This document shows positions 46,619 through 57,052 of a stretch of 64,000 nucleotides of DNA, piece by piece. Positions within the stretch are counted from its first letter, which is position 1. The number at the start of each line of letters is the position of its first letter. The stretch covers positions 1-64,000 of the forward strand of contig NZ_JBHLXE010000016.1 in the NCBI RefSeq assembly GCF_042432445.1. The letters are read 5' to 3'. The notes under the pieces were generated by a model. The model was not told where the DNA came from and did no database searches. It saw nothing but the letters and a program-made list of their open reading frames with translations. This DNA is from Thorsellia kenyensis (GTDB taxonomy: Bacteria; Pseudomonadota; Gammaproteobacteria; Enterobacterales; Thorselliaceae). Both the position numbers and the translations under genes were made by a program.

Positions 46619-47911
46619 TTAGTTCACCTTTGCACGTTTATTTTTTTCCAGCCTATCCCACATCAGTCTAGGATCAAAAAACTGCGAAGCTATCATAGTT
46701 ACTATCACCACAAAGGCGAAAAAAATGACACCTCTTGCTGGGAATACCGCCATAAGATTACCAAAACTTACCAAACCTACTAAAACAGCAATAACAAAAA
46801 CATCCACCATAGACCAACGGCCAACAAATTCTACAACTTCATAAACTTGCATCATGCGATGACCATTTAACACTTTTTTAGTTTTTGTGCACCAGCATAG
46901 CCAGGCAATTGCAATCATTTTTAAACTAGGGACTAGCACACTGGCAATAAAAATAATTAACGCAATAGGCAATGCCCCTTCATTAATTAATAAAATAACT
47001 CCTGCCATGATAGTCGAATCAATACTATTACCAAAAGCAGAAGTATTCATAATCGGCAGTAAATTAGCGGGTAAATATAAAACAATAGATCCTATAAGTA
47101 ACGCCATTGTGATTTGGATACTTTGCGGTTTACGGACAAAACTATGCGCGTAACATCTTGGACATTCTATAGAAGCGTTTTCTAATATAGCACCACAACA
47201 GCCACATGATTTGACTCCTTGGCTAATCCCTGTTTTTCCTGGCTCAAGTAACCGTATTTTTGGTTGTGATTCAACCAAATCCCAAAGCCATTTCTTATCA
47301 GCATATTGAAAAGCTCTCACATGAAGAACACAATACGCGCAAAAAGCGATAAAACTTGGCCCTACCCCTACTTGCCCATAGCTAATTAATTTAACAAAAC
47401 TAACCAAGACTCCAACAAGAAAAATTTCAACCATACACCAGTGTTTCAATCGAATTAACCAGCGCACTAAAAATATCTTCACTGCTTTCGGTAAATTGGC
47501 TCTGCTACTGATACAAAAGAGCGCAAACATACAAAATGCGGGTAAAATTTGCACAAACACCATAAACAGAAAAGCTAACAAATCATATCGTTGCTCAACC
47601 ATAATATCTAAGATAGAAACAAGCGAAATATCACTGCTTAAACCAGCTACATTTAAGGTAACAAAAGAGAATAAATTAGACAATACCAGCATAAAAAGTG
47701 CTGCAAGACTATAGGTTGAGGCTCGCTTAAAAGGTTCACTCCACAGAGTACTTAGCGTAGTTTCACAGCGTGGACACTGTGCTTTTTGATTTGCATTCAA
47801 AGAGGGCATATCAACCACAAGATCGCAATGTGGGCATAGTGCTTGGTGTTTTGACTTCGGCAAAAGTTTAGCCATAGAACTGTCTTTTAAATTCTTAACA
47901 AAATGAGCCAT
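46619..47911 (-). CDS. pqiA: Inner-membrane protein PqiA
   Basis: PqiA is the inner-membrane partner of PqiB. The 430-residue protein has two PqiA repeats. Each starts with a zinc-ribbon motif (CPHCDLVVDMP...CPRC near 26-49, and CGCCGAILENASIECPRC near 232-250) followed by four membrane helices. The start could instead be M13. It is the first gene of pqiABC. Confidence 0.95.
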   Translation of the reverse strand: MAHFVKNLKDSSMAKLLPKSKHQALCPHCDLVVDMPSLNANQKAQCPRCETTLSTLWSEPFKRASTYSLAALFMLVLSNLFSFVTLNVAGLSSDISLVSILDIMVEQRYDLLAFLFMVFVQILPAFCMFALFCISSRANLPKAVKIFLVRWLIRLKHWCMVEIFLVGVLVSFVKLISYGQVGVGPSFIAFCAYCVLHVRAFQYADKKWLWDLVESQPKIRLLEPGKTGISQGVKSCGCCGAILENASIECPRCYAHSFVRKPQSIQITMALLIGSIVLYLPANLLPIMNTSAFGNSIDSTIMAGVILLINEGALPIALIIFIASVLVPSLKMIAIAWLCWCTKTKKVLNGHRMMQVYEVVEFVGRWSMVDVFVIAVLVGLVSFGNLMAVFPARGVIFFAFVVIVTMIASQFFDPRLMWDRLEKNKRAKVN

Positions 47912-48013
47912 TCGTATTCCATCATAAGTGTTTTAGGCATTTATCACTCAATGCTTAGCAGTTCATTTTAGTAGGTTCAAATTATTCTAGAAAATGATCA
48001 AATGTTTAAACAA

Positions 48014-49294
48014 TTAACTAAACCATCCAGAAACGGTTAAGACAATGAAGTCCCATAATCGACTGAAAAAACCACCTTGTTCAACGGCCTTTAATACCAC
48101 AAGCGGTTTTTCAGCAATAACAGTTTCCCCTATCTTAAATACAACTTTCCCTACTTCCTGTCCTTGATTTAATGGAGCTTCTAAGACTGTCTGTGAAAGG
48201 GTTTGTGTTGCTCTTAATTGATTTGCTTGGCCTCTTGGGAAAGTAAGAACTGCATCTTCACTTAATCCTAACTCAACTTCATTTTGAGCACCATACCAAA
48301 TAGGTTGCTTAGATAAAACAGTGCCTGCTTTTGCTAGTGTACGTGTTTCAAATGCTCTAAAGCCAAAGCTGAGTAGTTTTTCAGATTCACTAAAACGTTT
48401 TTTATCACTTTCGGTTCCTAAAACAACCGCAATAAGGCGCATTCCTGTGTCATCATACGCAGAACTGACAAGATTATAACCAGCACCGCTGGTATGACCT
48501 GTTTTTAGTCCATCAACTTTAAGTGTATCGCTCCAAAGTAATCGATTGCGATTCATTTGCTTAATTTTACCGTAAGTAAATTCTTTAATGCTGTTAAGCT
48601 TATATTCTTCTGGTAAATCTTTAATAAGCGCTTTAGAGAGAAGTGCCATGTCGCGTGCAGTACTGAACTGACCATCCATATCTAACCCGTGGACAGTTTT
48701 AAAATGGGTATTAACCAGTCCCATTTGTACACTATATTCATTCATCAACTGAATGAATTTTTCTTGTGAACCAGAGACATGCTCAGCTAAAGCTATAGCA
48801 GCATCATTTCCAGATTGGACCACTAAACCTAAATTTAGATCTAAAACTGATACACGTTGATTGGGCTCTAAAAACATTAAAGAGGAACCTTTCAGTTCCG
48901 GATTTCCTTGAACCCACGCATTTTTACTTACAGTGACAATATCTTCGTTAGCAATTTGGCCTTTTGCTAGAAATTGACCTACAACATAACTCGTCATAAT
49001 TTTGGTCAAGCTTGCTGGCGCCAGTTTCATATCGGCATTATATTCCGCTAAGACTTGACCATTGGAGGCATCCATTAAAATATAGGCTTTTGCTTCAATA
49101 ACAGGCACTTCGATAGGAGCACTAGAGGTCTGAGCTATTGATTGCAAATTTAAATTAGTTTCATTAGTTGTTTGTGCAAGTGACTGACTACTATAGATAA
49201 TAATGACACTCAAACAACAGACAAAAAATAAAGGCCAAAAACCTTTTGTTATATTAAATAGCGTGTTTTGTTTGCCTTGCTTTGTAATTTTCAT
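48014..49294 (-). CDS. dacA: D-alanyl-D-alanine carboxypeptidase (PBP5/6 type)
   Basis: This enzyme trims the terminal D-alanine of peptidoglycan stem peptides. The 426-residue protein has a signal segment (about 20-40, ending SLA-QT), the active-site SLTK (95-98), SGN (161-163) and KTG (264-266). A C-terminal PBP5 beta domain and an amphipathic anchor helix (FFSRLWDFIVLTVSGWFS) follow. Choice between dacA and dacC is not certain. It runs on the same strand, 102 bp upstream of pqiA. Confidence 0.93.
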   Translation of the reverse strand: MKITKQGKQNTLFNITKGFWPLFFVCCLSVIIIYSSQSLAQTTNETNLNLQSIAQTSSAPIEVPVIEAKAYILMDASNGQVLAEYNADMKLAPASLTKIMTSYVVGQFLAKGQIANEDIVTVSKNAWVQGNPELKGSSLMFLEPNQRVSVLDLNLGLVVQSGNDAAIALAEHVSGSQEKFIQLMNEYSVQMGLVNTHFKTVHGLDMDGQFSTARDMALLSKALIKDLPEEYKLNSIKEFTYGKIKQMNRNRLLWSDTLKVDGLKTGHTSGAGYNLVSSAYDDTGMRLIAVVLGTESDKKRFSESEKLLSFGFRAFETRTLAKAGTVLSKQPIWYGAQNEVELGLSEDAVLTFPRGQANQLRATQTLSQTVLEAPLNQGQEVGKVVFKIGETVIAEKPLVVLKAVEQGGFFSRLWDFIVLTVSGWFS

Positions 49295-49735
49295 ACCTAT
49301 CCTGTTTACCTTATTACCTAATTTTGCTAAAAAATTTTTTATATCTTTTCAAGCGAATCTAAATAACTGATGTTACGTAATATTCACATACAGTAAAACA
49401 CAAAACCACCACGGAAATTCTGTTTTTTGCTCGCTCTTAGAAACTTATCTGCTGATCTATTCACTATTTGATGTTGTTTGAGTTTATCTATGCCCTCAAA
49501 AAATCTTGCTCACTCATTCATCTAAAGAGTAATAATACCTTGAAACGCAGTTAAAAATTAACATTTTATTGTAAAGAAACTTAGAGATACAAACAAGCTT
49601 TATCCTCTCGATGTAAACACTTTTTATTTTCAGTCTAAGTTTTTGGGATAATGTAACCATCTGAACCTCTTCAAGAGAGATTCCCTTAATGCGTAATAGC
49701 CCCTTAAGCTATTGATATAAAATTTACTTACTCTT
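49295..49735. other. Gene-free region between phr and dacA
   Basis: This is 441 bases. It contains a small hairpin, AATAGC-CCCTTAA-GCTATT, near 49696 that may end phr transcription. No promoter for dacA can be called firmly, and no reading frame is seen. Confidence 0.5.
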
Positions 49736-51220
49736 TTATTCTAACGCTGTTCCAAAGGATTTAGCTTTTTCATAAGCTGCTAGCGTTTGCTCTCTCATGC
49801 GTTTATGTTCCACTATGGGTTTAGGATAATTAAGGCCAAAGGGCGCATTTTTTGCAAAAGGTTCATGGATAGTGGAAGAAGAGAGTTTTGCTAATTCTGG
49901 AACATATTTACGAATAAAATGTCCCTCTTCATCAAACTTTTCACTTTGCGAGGTAGGATTAAAAATTCTAAAATAGGGCGCCGCATCACATCCTGTTGAG
50001 GCTGCCCACTGCCATCCCCCATTATTTGCTGCAAGATCACCATCGACTAGTTTAGACATAAAATAGGATTCACCTAAGCGCCAATCAATCAGTAAGTCTT
50101 TAACCAAAAAACTGGCTACAACCATTCTTAATCTATTATGCATCCAGCCAGTTTGGTTTAGTTGACGCATAGCTGCATCTACAATAGGATAACCGGTCTT
50201 TCCCTCTTTCCATGCATCAAATAAACTCATATCATTACGCCATTCAATATTTTTGGTCCACTCAATCATCGGTTGATGCTTACATAAAAATGGAAAAGCC
50301 ACAATCAAGTGTTTATAAAACTCTCGCCAGATGAGTTCATTGAGCCAACAGAACGCCCCCGATTTAGGCTCATTAAAAACGTTTGGATGCACCATCATTA
50401 AACGTCTTACACATTGCCTTGGGGACAATAAGCCATGCACTAAATAGGCGGACAGTCGGCTGGTTTTATCCTGGTACGGAAAATTCCTCACTTCATCATA
50501 CTTAGCGGCGTGCTCAGTACAAAAAACGCGTAAACTGTTGATTGCTTCTGTTTCAGAAACTTTAGGTAGATTTTCTAGTATCGATTGGCAGGTGTTTTTC
50601 TCATAATATTGTACTAGATCCTTACAAGAAATAACTAAAGATTCAAATTGTCCATCTAAAACAAAAACGTTTTCAGCTTTTTTATCTGGTGCCTTAGATA
50701 CCCTAAGATGCTGTTCAGTGAGTACTTTCAAAAATGCATTACGAAAAGGAGTAAAAACCTTATACATTTCACCTTGTTGGGTAAGCACTTTCATTGGAGG
50801 GACTAATACACTGTCATCAAAATCAGCTATGTAAGCCAAACAATCTATTTCGTTGATCCATTGATGGACTTCTTTATCTCGCGCAAGTTCATTAACTTCA
50901 TATTGTTTATTAAAAAAAAGGGCATGGACATGATGCATTTGAACAAATGAATTGAGCAATTTTAAAGACGCCTTAAAATCGGTACTCTCTAATACATAAA
51001 AAGGAATATTAAGTTCCCTTAACTCTGCGTCTAATGATTGAAGCTGTCTAGCAACAAAAGCTCTTGCTCCCATTGATGTTTCATGTTTATCCCATTGCGC
51101 TTCAGTATGAATATAAATTGCCACTGTTTGGGCATCTTTATCCTCTACAGCAGCTGTCAATGCTTGATTATCAATCAGCCTTAAATCTTGCCTAAACCAC
51201 ATTAAATGAATTTTTTTCAT
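49736..51220 (-). CDS. phrB: Deoxyribodipyrimidine photolyase
   Basis: This class I CPD photolyase repairs UV dimers using FADH- and an antenna cofactor. The open frame extends 51 codons upstream, but that part lies inside ydiJ; the true start is MKKIHLMWFRQDLRL at 51220 with AAGG 8 bases before it, giving 494 residues. FAD-binding segments TGYPIVDAAMRQLNQTGWMH and GDLAANNGGWQWAASTGCDA are intact. It overlaps the end of ydiJ by 29 bp. Confidence 0.96.
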   Translation of the reverse strand: MKKIHLMWFRQDLRLIDNQALTAAVEDKDAQTVAIYIHTEAQWDKHETSMGARAFVARQLQSLDAELRELNIPFYVLESTDFKASLKLLNSFVQMHHVHALFFNKQYEVNELARDKEVHQWINEIDCLAYIADFDDSVLVPPMKVLTQQGEMYKVFTPFRNAFLKVLTEQHLRVSKAPDKKAENVFVLDGQFESLVISCKDLVQYYEKNTCQSILENLPKVSETEAINSLRVFCTEHAAKYDEVRNFPYQDKTSRLSAYLVHGLLSPRQCVRRLMMVHPNVFNEPKSGAFCWLNELIWREFYKHLIVAFPFLCKHQPMIEWTKNIEWRNDMSLFDAWKEGKTGYPIVDAAMRQLNQTGWMHNRLRMVVASFLVKDLLIDWRLGESYFMSKLVDGDLAANNGGWQWAASTGCDAAPYFRIFNPTSQSEKFDEEGHFIRKYVPELAKLSSSTIHEPFAKNAPFGLNYPKPIVEHKRMREQTLAAYEKAKSFGTALE

Positions 51221-54200
51221 GATCATTACCTTGTAAAATATGCAATAAGGCGCTAACAGGATGAAGTAGCTCTTGGCTAGAAAACCTTTTAGCCTGACTC
51301 CTACATGAAAACCCAGTAGCCAAAACTTTACCTTTTTCTTTTTTATCCAATTTTTCTTGCCAAGACATGACAAAAAGGGCTTTGCTTTCTTCTACATGCT
51401 CAACTTCATGACCATAAGTACCAGCCATACCACAGCAACCTACGTTTTCACTGAGTAAAGATTGATTAAATAACGCAAAAATACGTTGCCAATCTGAAAA
51501 ACTTGAAACAACTTTAGTTCGCTCGGTGCAATGTAAAAAAAGTGTCCATGCCGAACTTTCTTCTTTTAAATTATTTCCTTTCTGTACTGCAGCCATAAGT
51601 CTATCAATTTCTTCTTTACGATGTTCAAGACAAGGTAATAACCATTCTTGAATAAGCGAGACCTTAAATTGTATTGTCTCTTTTCCCAAAGTTTTTACAT
51701 ATTCATCTCGATAGCATAGAACTGTTGCCGCATCAACACCAATCATGGGTATATTTAGCTCAGCAATTTCATTTAAGTAATCCGCTGTTTGTTGAACCGT
51801 TTTATGAAATTTATTGAGTATGCCTTTGACTTGTTGTGCTTTACCATTTGCTTTAAATGGTAAAATTACTGGTTTAAAGCCTAATATATCCAATAATTGC
51901 AGCAGATCCTCTAGGACTTTTGCTTCATAAAACGTAGTGAACGCATCTTGGACTATAAATACATAATCTTTTCGCTCGTTCGAATTTAACTGTTTAATTG
52001 CTTCAATCGATTTAAAAGCAGATGGATGCCTTTCAACTCTTTGCTTGAGTGTCGGTATTGCTAATGCAGGTAAATCCTGTAATCCAACTATTTTTTTAAT
52101 CATGTGCTCAGAAAAACGATTATTAACTACTATGTTAGTTGCTTTAGGCACTTTAGCTAAGAAAGGCACTAAGGTTTCAATATGGGCTAAGACATGATCT
52201 TTTATTGGTCTAAGATAACGAGAGTGATACATATGATAAAACTGCGCTTTAAAATCGGGAACATCTATTTTAATAGGACATTCAGTTGCACATGCTTTAC
52301 ATGATAGACAACCATCCATAGCTATTTTAACTTCATGAGAAAAATCATACTCGCCTTTACGTTTTGATAGTGTATTCTTAGTCTTCTCCACAATTTCTCG
52401 AAAAAATCGAATTGATGTGACACTTTTATTCATAGTCAAGGCTTCATTGAAATCTTTTGGAGTTACTCCCTTTTCAGTCAATAAACGCAGCCACTCTCGC
52501 ACAAGCATAGCTCTTCCCTTAGGCGAATGTAAGCGATTCGACGTTACCTTCATAGATGGACACATGACCGCATGTTTATCGTAATTAAAACAGAGTCCAT
52601 TTCCATTACATGACATAGCCCCAATAAAACTTTCTCTAACCACTACAGGAATCTGGCGATCATAAGCACCTCTTTTCAATGATTTAATTGAAATCAATTC
52701 CGCTGTATCACTTTGAATAGGTGTACATATTTTCCCAGGATTTACTCGATTATTCGCATCGAATGCTCCTTTGATGATTCTTAGCGCTTTGTATAGTTCA
52801 GGGCCGAAAAATTCAGGGCTATAAGCAGCTCGGTAACCTTTACCATGTTCTCCCCATAAAAGGCCGCCATATTTCTTTGTTAATCTCACAACATCTTCTG
52901 TAATGGTGTGTAATAACTCTTCTTGCACAGGATCAATTAAATCTAATGCAGGTCTGACATGAAGTACACCTGCATCAACATGTCCGAACATGCCATAGGT
53001 TAATCCATAATTATCTAATAGTGCTCTGAACTCTAATATATAATCAGCCAATGAATCAGGGGGAACACATGTGTCTTCTACAAAAGCAACGGGTTTTTGC
53101 GTACCTTTAGTATTACCAAGCAATCCGACGGCTTTTTTGCGCATAGCATATACGCGTTCAATTTCTTCTACTTTATCGCAAAGCCTATACCCAAGCACTC
53201 CTTGCCCCATTTGTATTGAGTCATCCAACATCTCACATAACGTTTTTACCTGTTGCTCTATCAAAGCCTCATCATCTGAGGCATATTCCACCATATTCAA
53301 CCCTTGTATCTTATCTGTATCATCTAGGGCGCTAACAAGATTATTAACAGTTGACCAAACAATATCCTCTTTTGCCAAATTTAAAACACTTGAGTCAATT
53401 GTTTCAACAGATAGTGCGTTAGCTTTTAGCATAACGGGAGCTGCTCTTAGTGCAGAATCAAACGAATCATAATTAATATTTATTAATCGTCTATGTTTAG
53501 GCAGCGGAGTGATGTTTAATTTTGCCTCAGTAATGAACGCTAAAGAGCCTTCTGAACCTGCAAGAATACGGGTCAGATCGAAACGATTAGTCTTATCATC
53601 TAACGCATGCTTTAAATCATATCCTGTTAAAAAACGATTTAGAGGGGGGAATTTTTCAATGATTTGCTCTTTGTAGTCTAAACAGGTCTTTATCACGTGA
53701 TGATAGATTCGTCCTGTAGGTGTATTTTGTTTAGCTATCTCTTTTGCTATCTCTAAAGGCATTGGAAAGGCTTCTAATAAATCTCCTGATATCAATACCG
53801 CATTTAATCCTAATACATGATCGGATGTTTTACCATAAACCAAAGAACCCTGTCCACTGGCATCTGTATTAATCATTCCACCTATTGTCGCTCGGTTACT
53901 GGTTGATAGTTCGGGAGAGAAAAAGTACCCCAAAGGTTTTAAAAAAGCATTTAATGCATCTTTTACTACACCCGCTTCAACTCGGATCCAACGCTCTTCA
54001 ACGTTAACTTCCAAGATATGGTTCATGTGCCTAGACATATCAACCACAATACCGCTGGTAAGTGATTGACCATTAGTACCCGTACCACCGCCTCTTGGGG
54101 CAAAGCTGAGTGTTTGATATTCCTCAAGCCCTGCTATTTTAGCCATTAAACTGACATCTGCGGTAGACTTAGGAAAGATAATCGCTTGAGGTAAAGATTG

Positions 54201-54344
54201 ATAAACGCTGTTATCTGTCGCAAGTGTTAATCTATCAGAATAGGTATCAGTGACCTCACCTGTAAATCCTGATGCTTTCAGTCTTTTTAAAAATTCAGTC
54301 ACTTGTATGTTGTTCGAAGGAGCGCTAGTTAATTTGGGGATCAT
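51192..54344 (-). CDS. ydiJ: FAD/Fe-S D-2-hydroxyacid dehydrogenase YdiJ
   Basis: YdiJ-type enzymes oxidise D-2-hydroxyglutarate. The 1050-residue protein (E. coli 1018) joins an FAD-binding PCMH domain (PRGGGTGTNGQSL near 72-84), an FAD-oxidase C domain (GKGYRAAYSPEFFG, NNRVNPGKIC near 540), a 4Fe-4S segment CLSCKACATECPIKIDVP and a C-terminal CCG-type region (NVGCCGMAGTYGHE). Its last codons overlap the photolyase start. A perfect 16-bp palindrome lies 145 bp upstream. Confidence 0.94.
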   Translation of the reverse strand: MIPKLTSAPSNNIQVTEFLKRLKASGFTGEVTDTYSDRLTLATDNSVYQSLPQAIIFPKSTADVSLMAKIAGLEEYQTLSFAPRGGGTGTNGQSLTSGIVVDMSRHMNHILEVNVEERWIRVEAGVVKDALNAFLKPLGYFFSPELSTSNRATIGGMINTDASGQGSLVYGKTSDHVLGLNAVLISGDLLEAFPMPLEIAKEIAKQNTPTGRIYHHVIKTCLDYKEQIIEKFPPLNRFLTGYDLKHALDDKTNRFDLTRILAGSEGSLAFITEAKLNITPLPKHRRLININYDSFDSALRAAPVMLKANALSVETIDSSVLNLAKEDIVWSTVNNLVSALDDTDKIQGLNMVEYASDDEALIEQQVKTLCEMLDDSIQMGQGVLGYRLCDKVEEIERVYAMRKKAVGLLGNTKGTQKPVAFVEDTCVPPDSLADYILEFRALLDNYGLTYGMFGHVDAGVLHVRPALDLIDPVQEELLHTITEDVVRLTKKYGGLLWGEHGKGYRAAYSPEFFGPELYKALRIIKGAFDANNRVNPGKICTPIQSDTAELISIKSLKRGAYDRQIPVVVRESFIGAMSCNGNGLCFNYDKHAVMCPSMKVTSNRLHSPKGRAMLVREWLRLLTEKGVTPKDFNEALTMNKSVTSIRFFREIVEKTKNTLSKRKGEYDFSHEVKIAMDGCLSCKACATECPIKIDVPDFKAQFYHMYHSRYLRPIKDHVLAHIETLVPFLAKVPKATNIVVNNRFSEHMIKKIVGLQDLPALAIPTLKQRVERHPSAFKSIEAIKQLNSNERKDYVFIVQDAFTTFYEAKVLEDLLQLLDILGFKPVILPFKANGKAQQVKGILNKFHKTVQQTADYLNEIAELNIPMIGVDAATVLCYRDEYVKTLGKETIQFKVSLIQEWLLPCLEHRKEEIDRLMAAVQKGNNLKEESSAWTLFLHCTERTKVVSSFSDWQRIFALFNQSLLSENVGCCGMAGTYGHEVEHVEESKALFVMSWQEKLDKKEKGKVLATGFSCRSQAKRFSSQELLHPVSALLHILQGNDHEKNSFNVV

Positions 54345-54742
54345 CTTCTTTATCCTATATTAAACAGTAACTTTGATATTTATTTAATCAAGTCCATCGT
54401 ATTTTTATACACTTAATTGTAACGCGACTTTTCCATCAAATCGAGAAGGATAAGAGGTTCACGTTTTATCCGATTAACATAAACGTACGTATAGTTAACT
54501 ATACAACTGATATTAATAAATACCTAACTTTCTGTGAAACGTTCTCAACTTATTCAGATTTAATAAGTCAAATAGTTGGAGAACTTCAACCCTTTGATTG
54601 GGCGTTACATAATGTATGTATCAGCTACAAGCATTTCACCAGCTATTCATCTTGATAAGTTGGAATGGACCTTTTACCTAAGCTGTCGTTTCAAAACTTT
54701 ATTCTACTTGATTCTTCAACTGTGACTTTGCTGGGTAAACGT
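54345..54742. other. Gene-free region upstream of ydiJ
   Basis: This is 398 bases. It holds the palindrome at 54489-54504 and nothing else that I recognise. The short frame at 54665-54847 overlaps the ppiD terminator and is not taken as a gene. Confidence 0.5.
54489..54504. promoter_or_regulatory. 16-bp palindrome upstream of ydiJ
   Basis: GTATAGTTAACTATAC is a perfect dyad. Its position 145 bp before ydiJ and its symmetry suggest an operator for a dimeric regulator, but I cannot name the regulator. Confidence 0.5.
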
Positions 54743-54766
54743 AAAAAAAAAGCTGCACGAGCAGCT
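54743..54766 (-). terminator. Terminator of ppiD
   Basis: AGCTGC and GCAGCT form a 6-bp stem with a TCGT loop, followed on the minus strand by nine U. It lies 23 bp after the ppiD stop. Confidence 0.9.
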
Positions 54767-54788
54767 CTTTTAATTTTTCGTTCGCAAA

Positions 54789-56660
54789 TTAGAGTGCGGA
54801 GGTATCTAGACCGATATCACCATACTCAATTTCAGCGCCTGCCTTAAGTTTTTTCAATAAACTTTCAGAAAACTGTCTTGCCTTTAAATTATTAAGGCGT
54901 GCTTCGAAATCTTTATACTCTTCTTCAGAAGGTGTTGGGTATTCAATATCATCAAATGCGACAATGACTCTTTCACCATTTTGCTTAGTTATTGATTGAT
55001 AAGTTGACTCACCCTCTTTCGGTAAGGGTAGTGCAAAAATAGCTTTAAGATACTCAACATCTTGACGATATTCTGGTTTATCAGAATCAGCGGTGATAAC
55101 TTCTTGATTTTTAAATTCAGTTTTCAGGGCATTCAATGCACCCTCTTTCTTGTTTTCAAGGTCAGTTATTGCTTGTGCCGTCAATGTATTTAACTCATCT
55201 TCAGATTTCTTAAGTTTCAAATCAGCAGTTACTTGCTCTTTGATTTCATCAAATTTTTGTAACGTTTTTTCTCTGTGCTCATCAATACGAAGTACAACCA
55301 CTTTATCATCTGAAAGTGTTATGAGTTCAGAAAATGCATCGGGTTGACCTGCTTTTTCTATAAAGTCACTATTAAAAGCATCAACAAGAATCGGCTCAAA
55401 GTTAAGCGGTTCTGGAATATTTTCTCTATCAAACAACTCTGTTGTCATAATCGTTAAATTAGCAACTTTAACTATTTCATCTAATGATGGGGAATCTCCC
55501 GTTAAAATATCACTGACTTTTTGTTGAGCTTCAAAAAATAAGTCCGTTGATTTTTCAGCTTTCATTTGAGTTACAAGGGATTGATACTCTGGGGTACCGA
55601 CTTCTGGCATTGAATCATCAATATCAACAAGTTTAGCCACAATAAACTGTTCATTAAATGGAATAACAGAGGATAACTGACCTTTTTCTTTTAAATTTTG
55701 GGTTTTTAGTTCAGCAAAAGCATCTGGTAGGTCTTGTACACTCATCATACCTAATTCACCACCACTTGCTTTGGTACCAATATCTAATGAACGTTCTTTG
55801 GCTAAGGTAGCAAAGTCTGCCCCAGCGTTTAATTCTTCAAGGATTTTTTCCGCATCTGCTTTTGAAGCAACCTGGATAATTGCGAAATTCTTATCCGCTA
55901 GAAAACTTTGATAGTAGGTTTTCACTGCTTCTTCATTAGCATCAATTCTATTAAGAAAATCGGTTCTATCGATCATCACGTAGCTGAGTTTAATAGCTTC
56001 AGGTAGAGTATATTTTATTTCATTTTCCTCATAAAACTGCTTTAACTCTTCATCAGTTACAGACTGTTTCTCAGTAAACACTTTTAAATCTATAGGCGCT
56101 GTTCTGATGGTGCGTTTTTGTAAGAATAATTTGCCGTAATCATCGATTTCGCTAGGAAGAGTAAATACAGTATTATTTAACTCTTGCAAAATAAGTGGGG
56201 TTAACTCTTTTGTACGAATGTACTCAGCAAGTTGATCTCCAGTTAAAAATCTTTCATTCAAGAAAGCTTCGTATTTTTGTGTGTCAAATTGACCTGATTC
56301 ATTCAAGAACATTGGGTTTTGTGCAATCAACATTTTAATTTGATCGTTAGAAATCGTAACATCCAATGATTTTACAAATTGTTCTATCAGTAATTTATCG
56401 ATCACTGACTTTAAGACTTCTTCTTTGAGTGTATCAATAGCTTCATTATCCGCATCATCAGGTAATAAATATGAGCGATTTTGGAATAAATCATTAAACT
56501 CCTGAAGTGAAACTTCATCTCCGTTGACTTTAACTGCATAAGTAGGTGCTGCCGCTATATAGTAAAAGCCCCCTGAAAGGATAAAAGAGAGAATAATTAC
56601 GCCAAGCAATATTTTGAATAATATATGCTGAGCAGCACCGCGGATCCTGTCCATCATCAT
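54789..56660 (-). CDS. ppiD: Periplasmic folding chaperone PpiD
   Basis: PpiD is a membrane-anchored chaperone at the SecYEG exit. The 623-residue protein has one N-terminal membrane helix (about 14-35), a SurA-like chaperone region and a parvulin domain (about 255-355) with ASGGELGMM and DAFAELKT. Its place after hupB is the usual gammaproteobacterial order. The first three codons are all ATG, so the exact start may shift by two residues. Confidence 0.95.
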   Translation of the reverse strand: MMMDRIRGAAQHILFKILLGVIILSFILSGGFYYIAAAPTYAVKVNGDEVSLQEFNDLFQNRSYLLPDDADNEAIDTLKEEVLKSVIDKLLIEQFVKSLDVTISNDQIKMLIAQNPMFLNESGQFDTQKYEAFLNERFLTGDQLAEYIRTKELTPLILQELNNTVFTLPSEIDDYGKLFLQKRTIRTAPIDLKVFTEKQSVTDEELKQFYEENEIKYTLPEAIKLSYVMIDRTDFLNRIDANEEAVKTYYQSFLADKNFAIIQVASKADAEKILEELNAGADFATLAKERSLDIGTKASGGELGMMSVQDLPDAFAELKTQNLKEKGQLSSVIPFNEQFIVAKLVDIDDSMPEVGTPEYQSLVTQMKAEKSTDLFFEAQQKVSDILTGDSPSLDEIVKVANLTIMTTELFDRENIPEPLNFEPILVDAFNSDFIEKAGQPDAFSELITLSDDKVVVLRIDEHREKTLQKFDEIKEQVTADLKLKKSEDELNTLTAQAITDLENKKEGALNALKTEFKNQEVITADSDKPEYRQDVEYLKAIFALPLPKEGESTYQSITKQNGERVIVAFDDIEYPTPSEEEYKDFEARLNNLKARQFSESLLKKLKAGAEIEYGDIGLDTSAL

Positions 56661-56721
56661 AATTGAAACACTCCATCATTTTTCTCTATTAAATCAATGA
56701 GAAAATTACTATGATTATTAA

Positions 56722-56748
56722 ATAAAAAAAGCGCAAACAGTATGCGCT
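56722..56748 (-). terminator. Terminator of hupB
   Basis: AGCGCA and TGCGCT form a 6-bp stem with a 7-base loop, followed on the minus strand by seven U. It lies between hupB and ppiD. Confidence 0.88.
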
Positions 56749-56776
56749 CATAAATAGATAAATAAATTAGTTATAA

Positions 56777-57052
56777 TTATTTATTAACAGATTCTTTTAG
56801 CGCTTTACCTGCACGGAAGCCTGGTACTTTGCTTGCAGCGATATCAATTTCTGCGCCTGTTTTAGGATTTCTACCTTTACGTGCAGCTCTTTCACGAACA
56901 TCGAAGCTACCAAAGCCAACTAAAGTCACTGTGTCACCTTTAGATAAAGCTTCAGTAACACTTGAAGTAAATGCATCAACAGCACGTGCTGCAGCTGCTT
57001 TAGATATTTCAGCTTTACCCGCGATAGCTTCAATTAATTCAGACTTATTCAT
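56777..57052 (-). CDS. hupB: DNA-binding protein HU-beta
   Basis: HU is a histone-like DNA-bending protein. The 91-residue product begins MNKSELIEAIAGKAEISKAA and has the DNA-contacting arm with ERAARKGRNPKTGAEI and the final VPGFRAGKALKESV. It lies between lon and ppiD, the conserved order. AAGGAAGG precedes the ATG. Confidence 0.98.
   Translation of the reverse strand: MNKSELIEAIAGKAEISKAAAARAVDAFTSSVTEALSKGDTVTLVGFGSFDVRERAARKGRNPKTGAEIDIAASKVPGFRAGKALKESVNK

Noticed and set aside
51221..51373. 51-residue N-terminal extension of the photolyase frame
   Set aside because: It lies inside ydiJ, has no ribosome site, and the photolyase family starts at the MKKIHLMWFRQ segment.
54665..54847. 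60-residue open frame on the plus strand
   Set aside because: It runs through the ppiD terminator and the end of ppiD and has no ribosome site.
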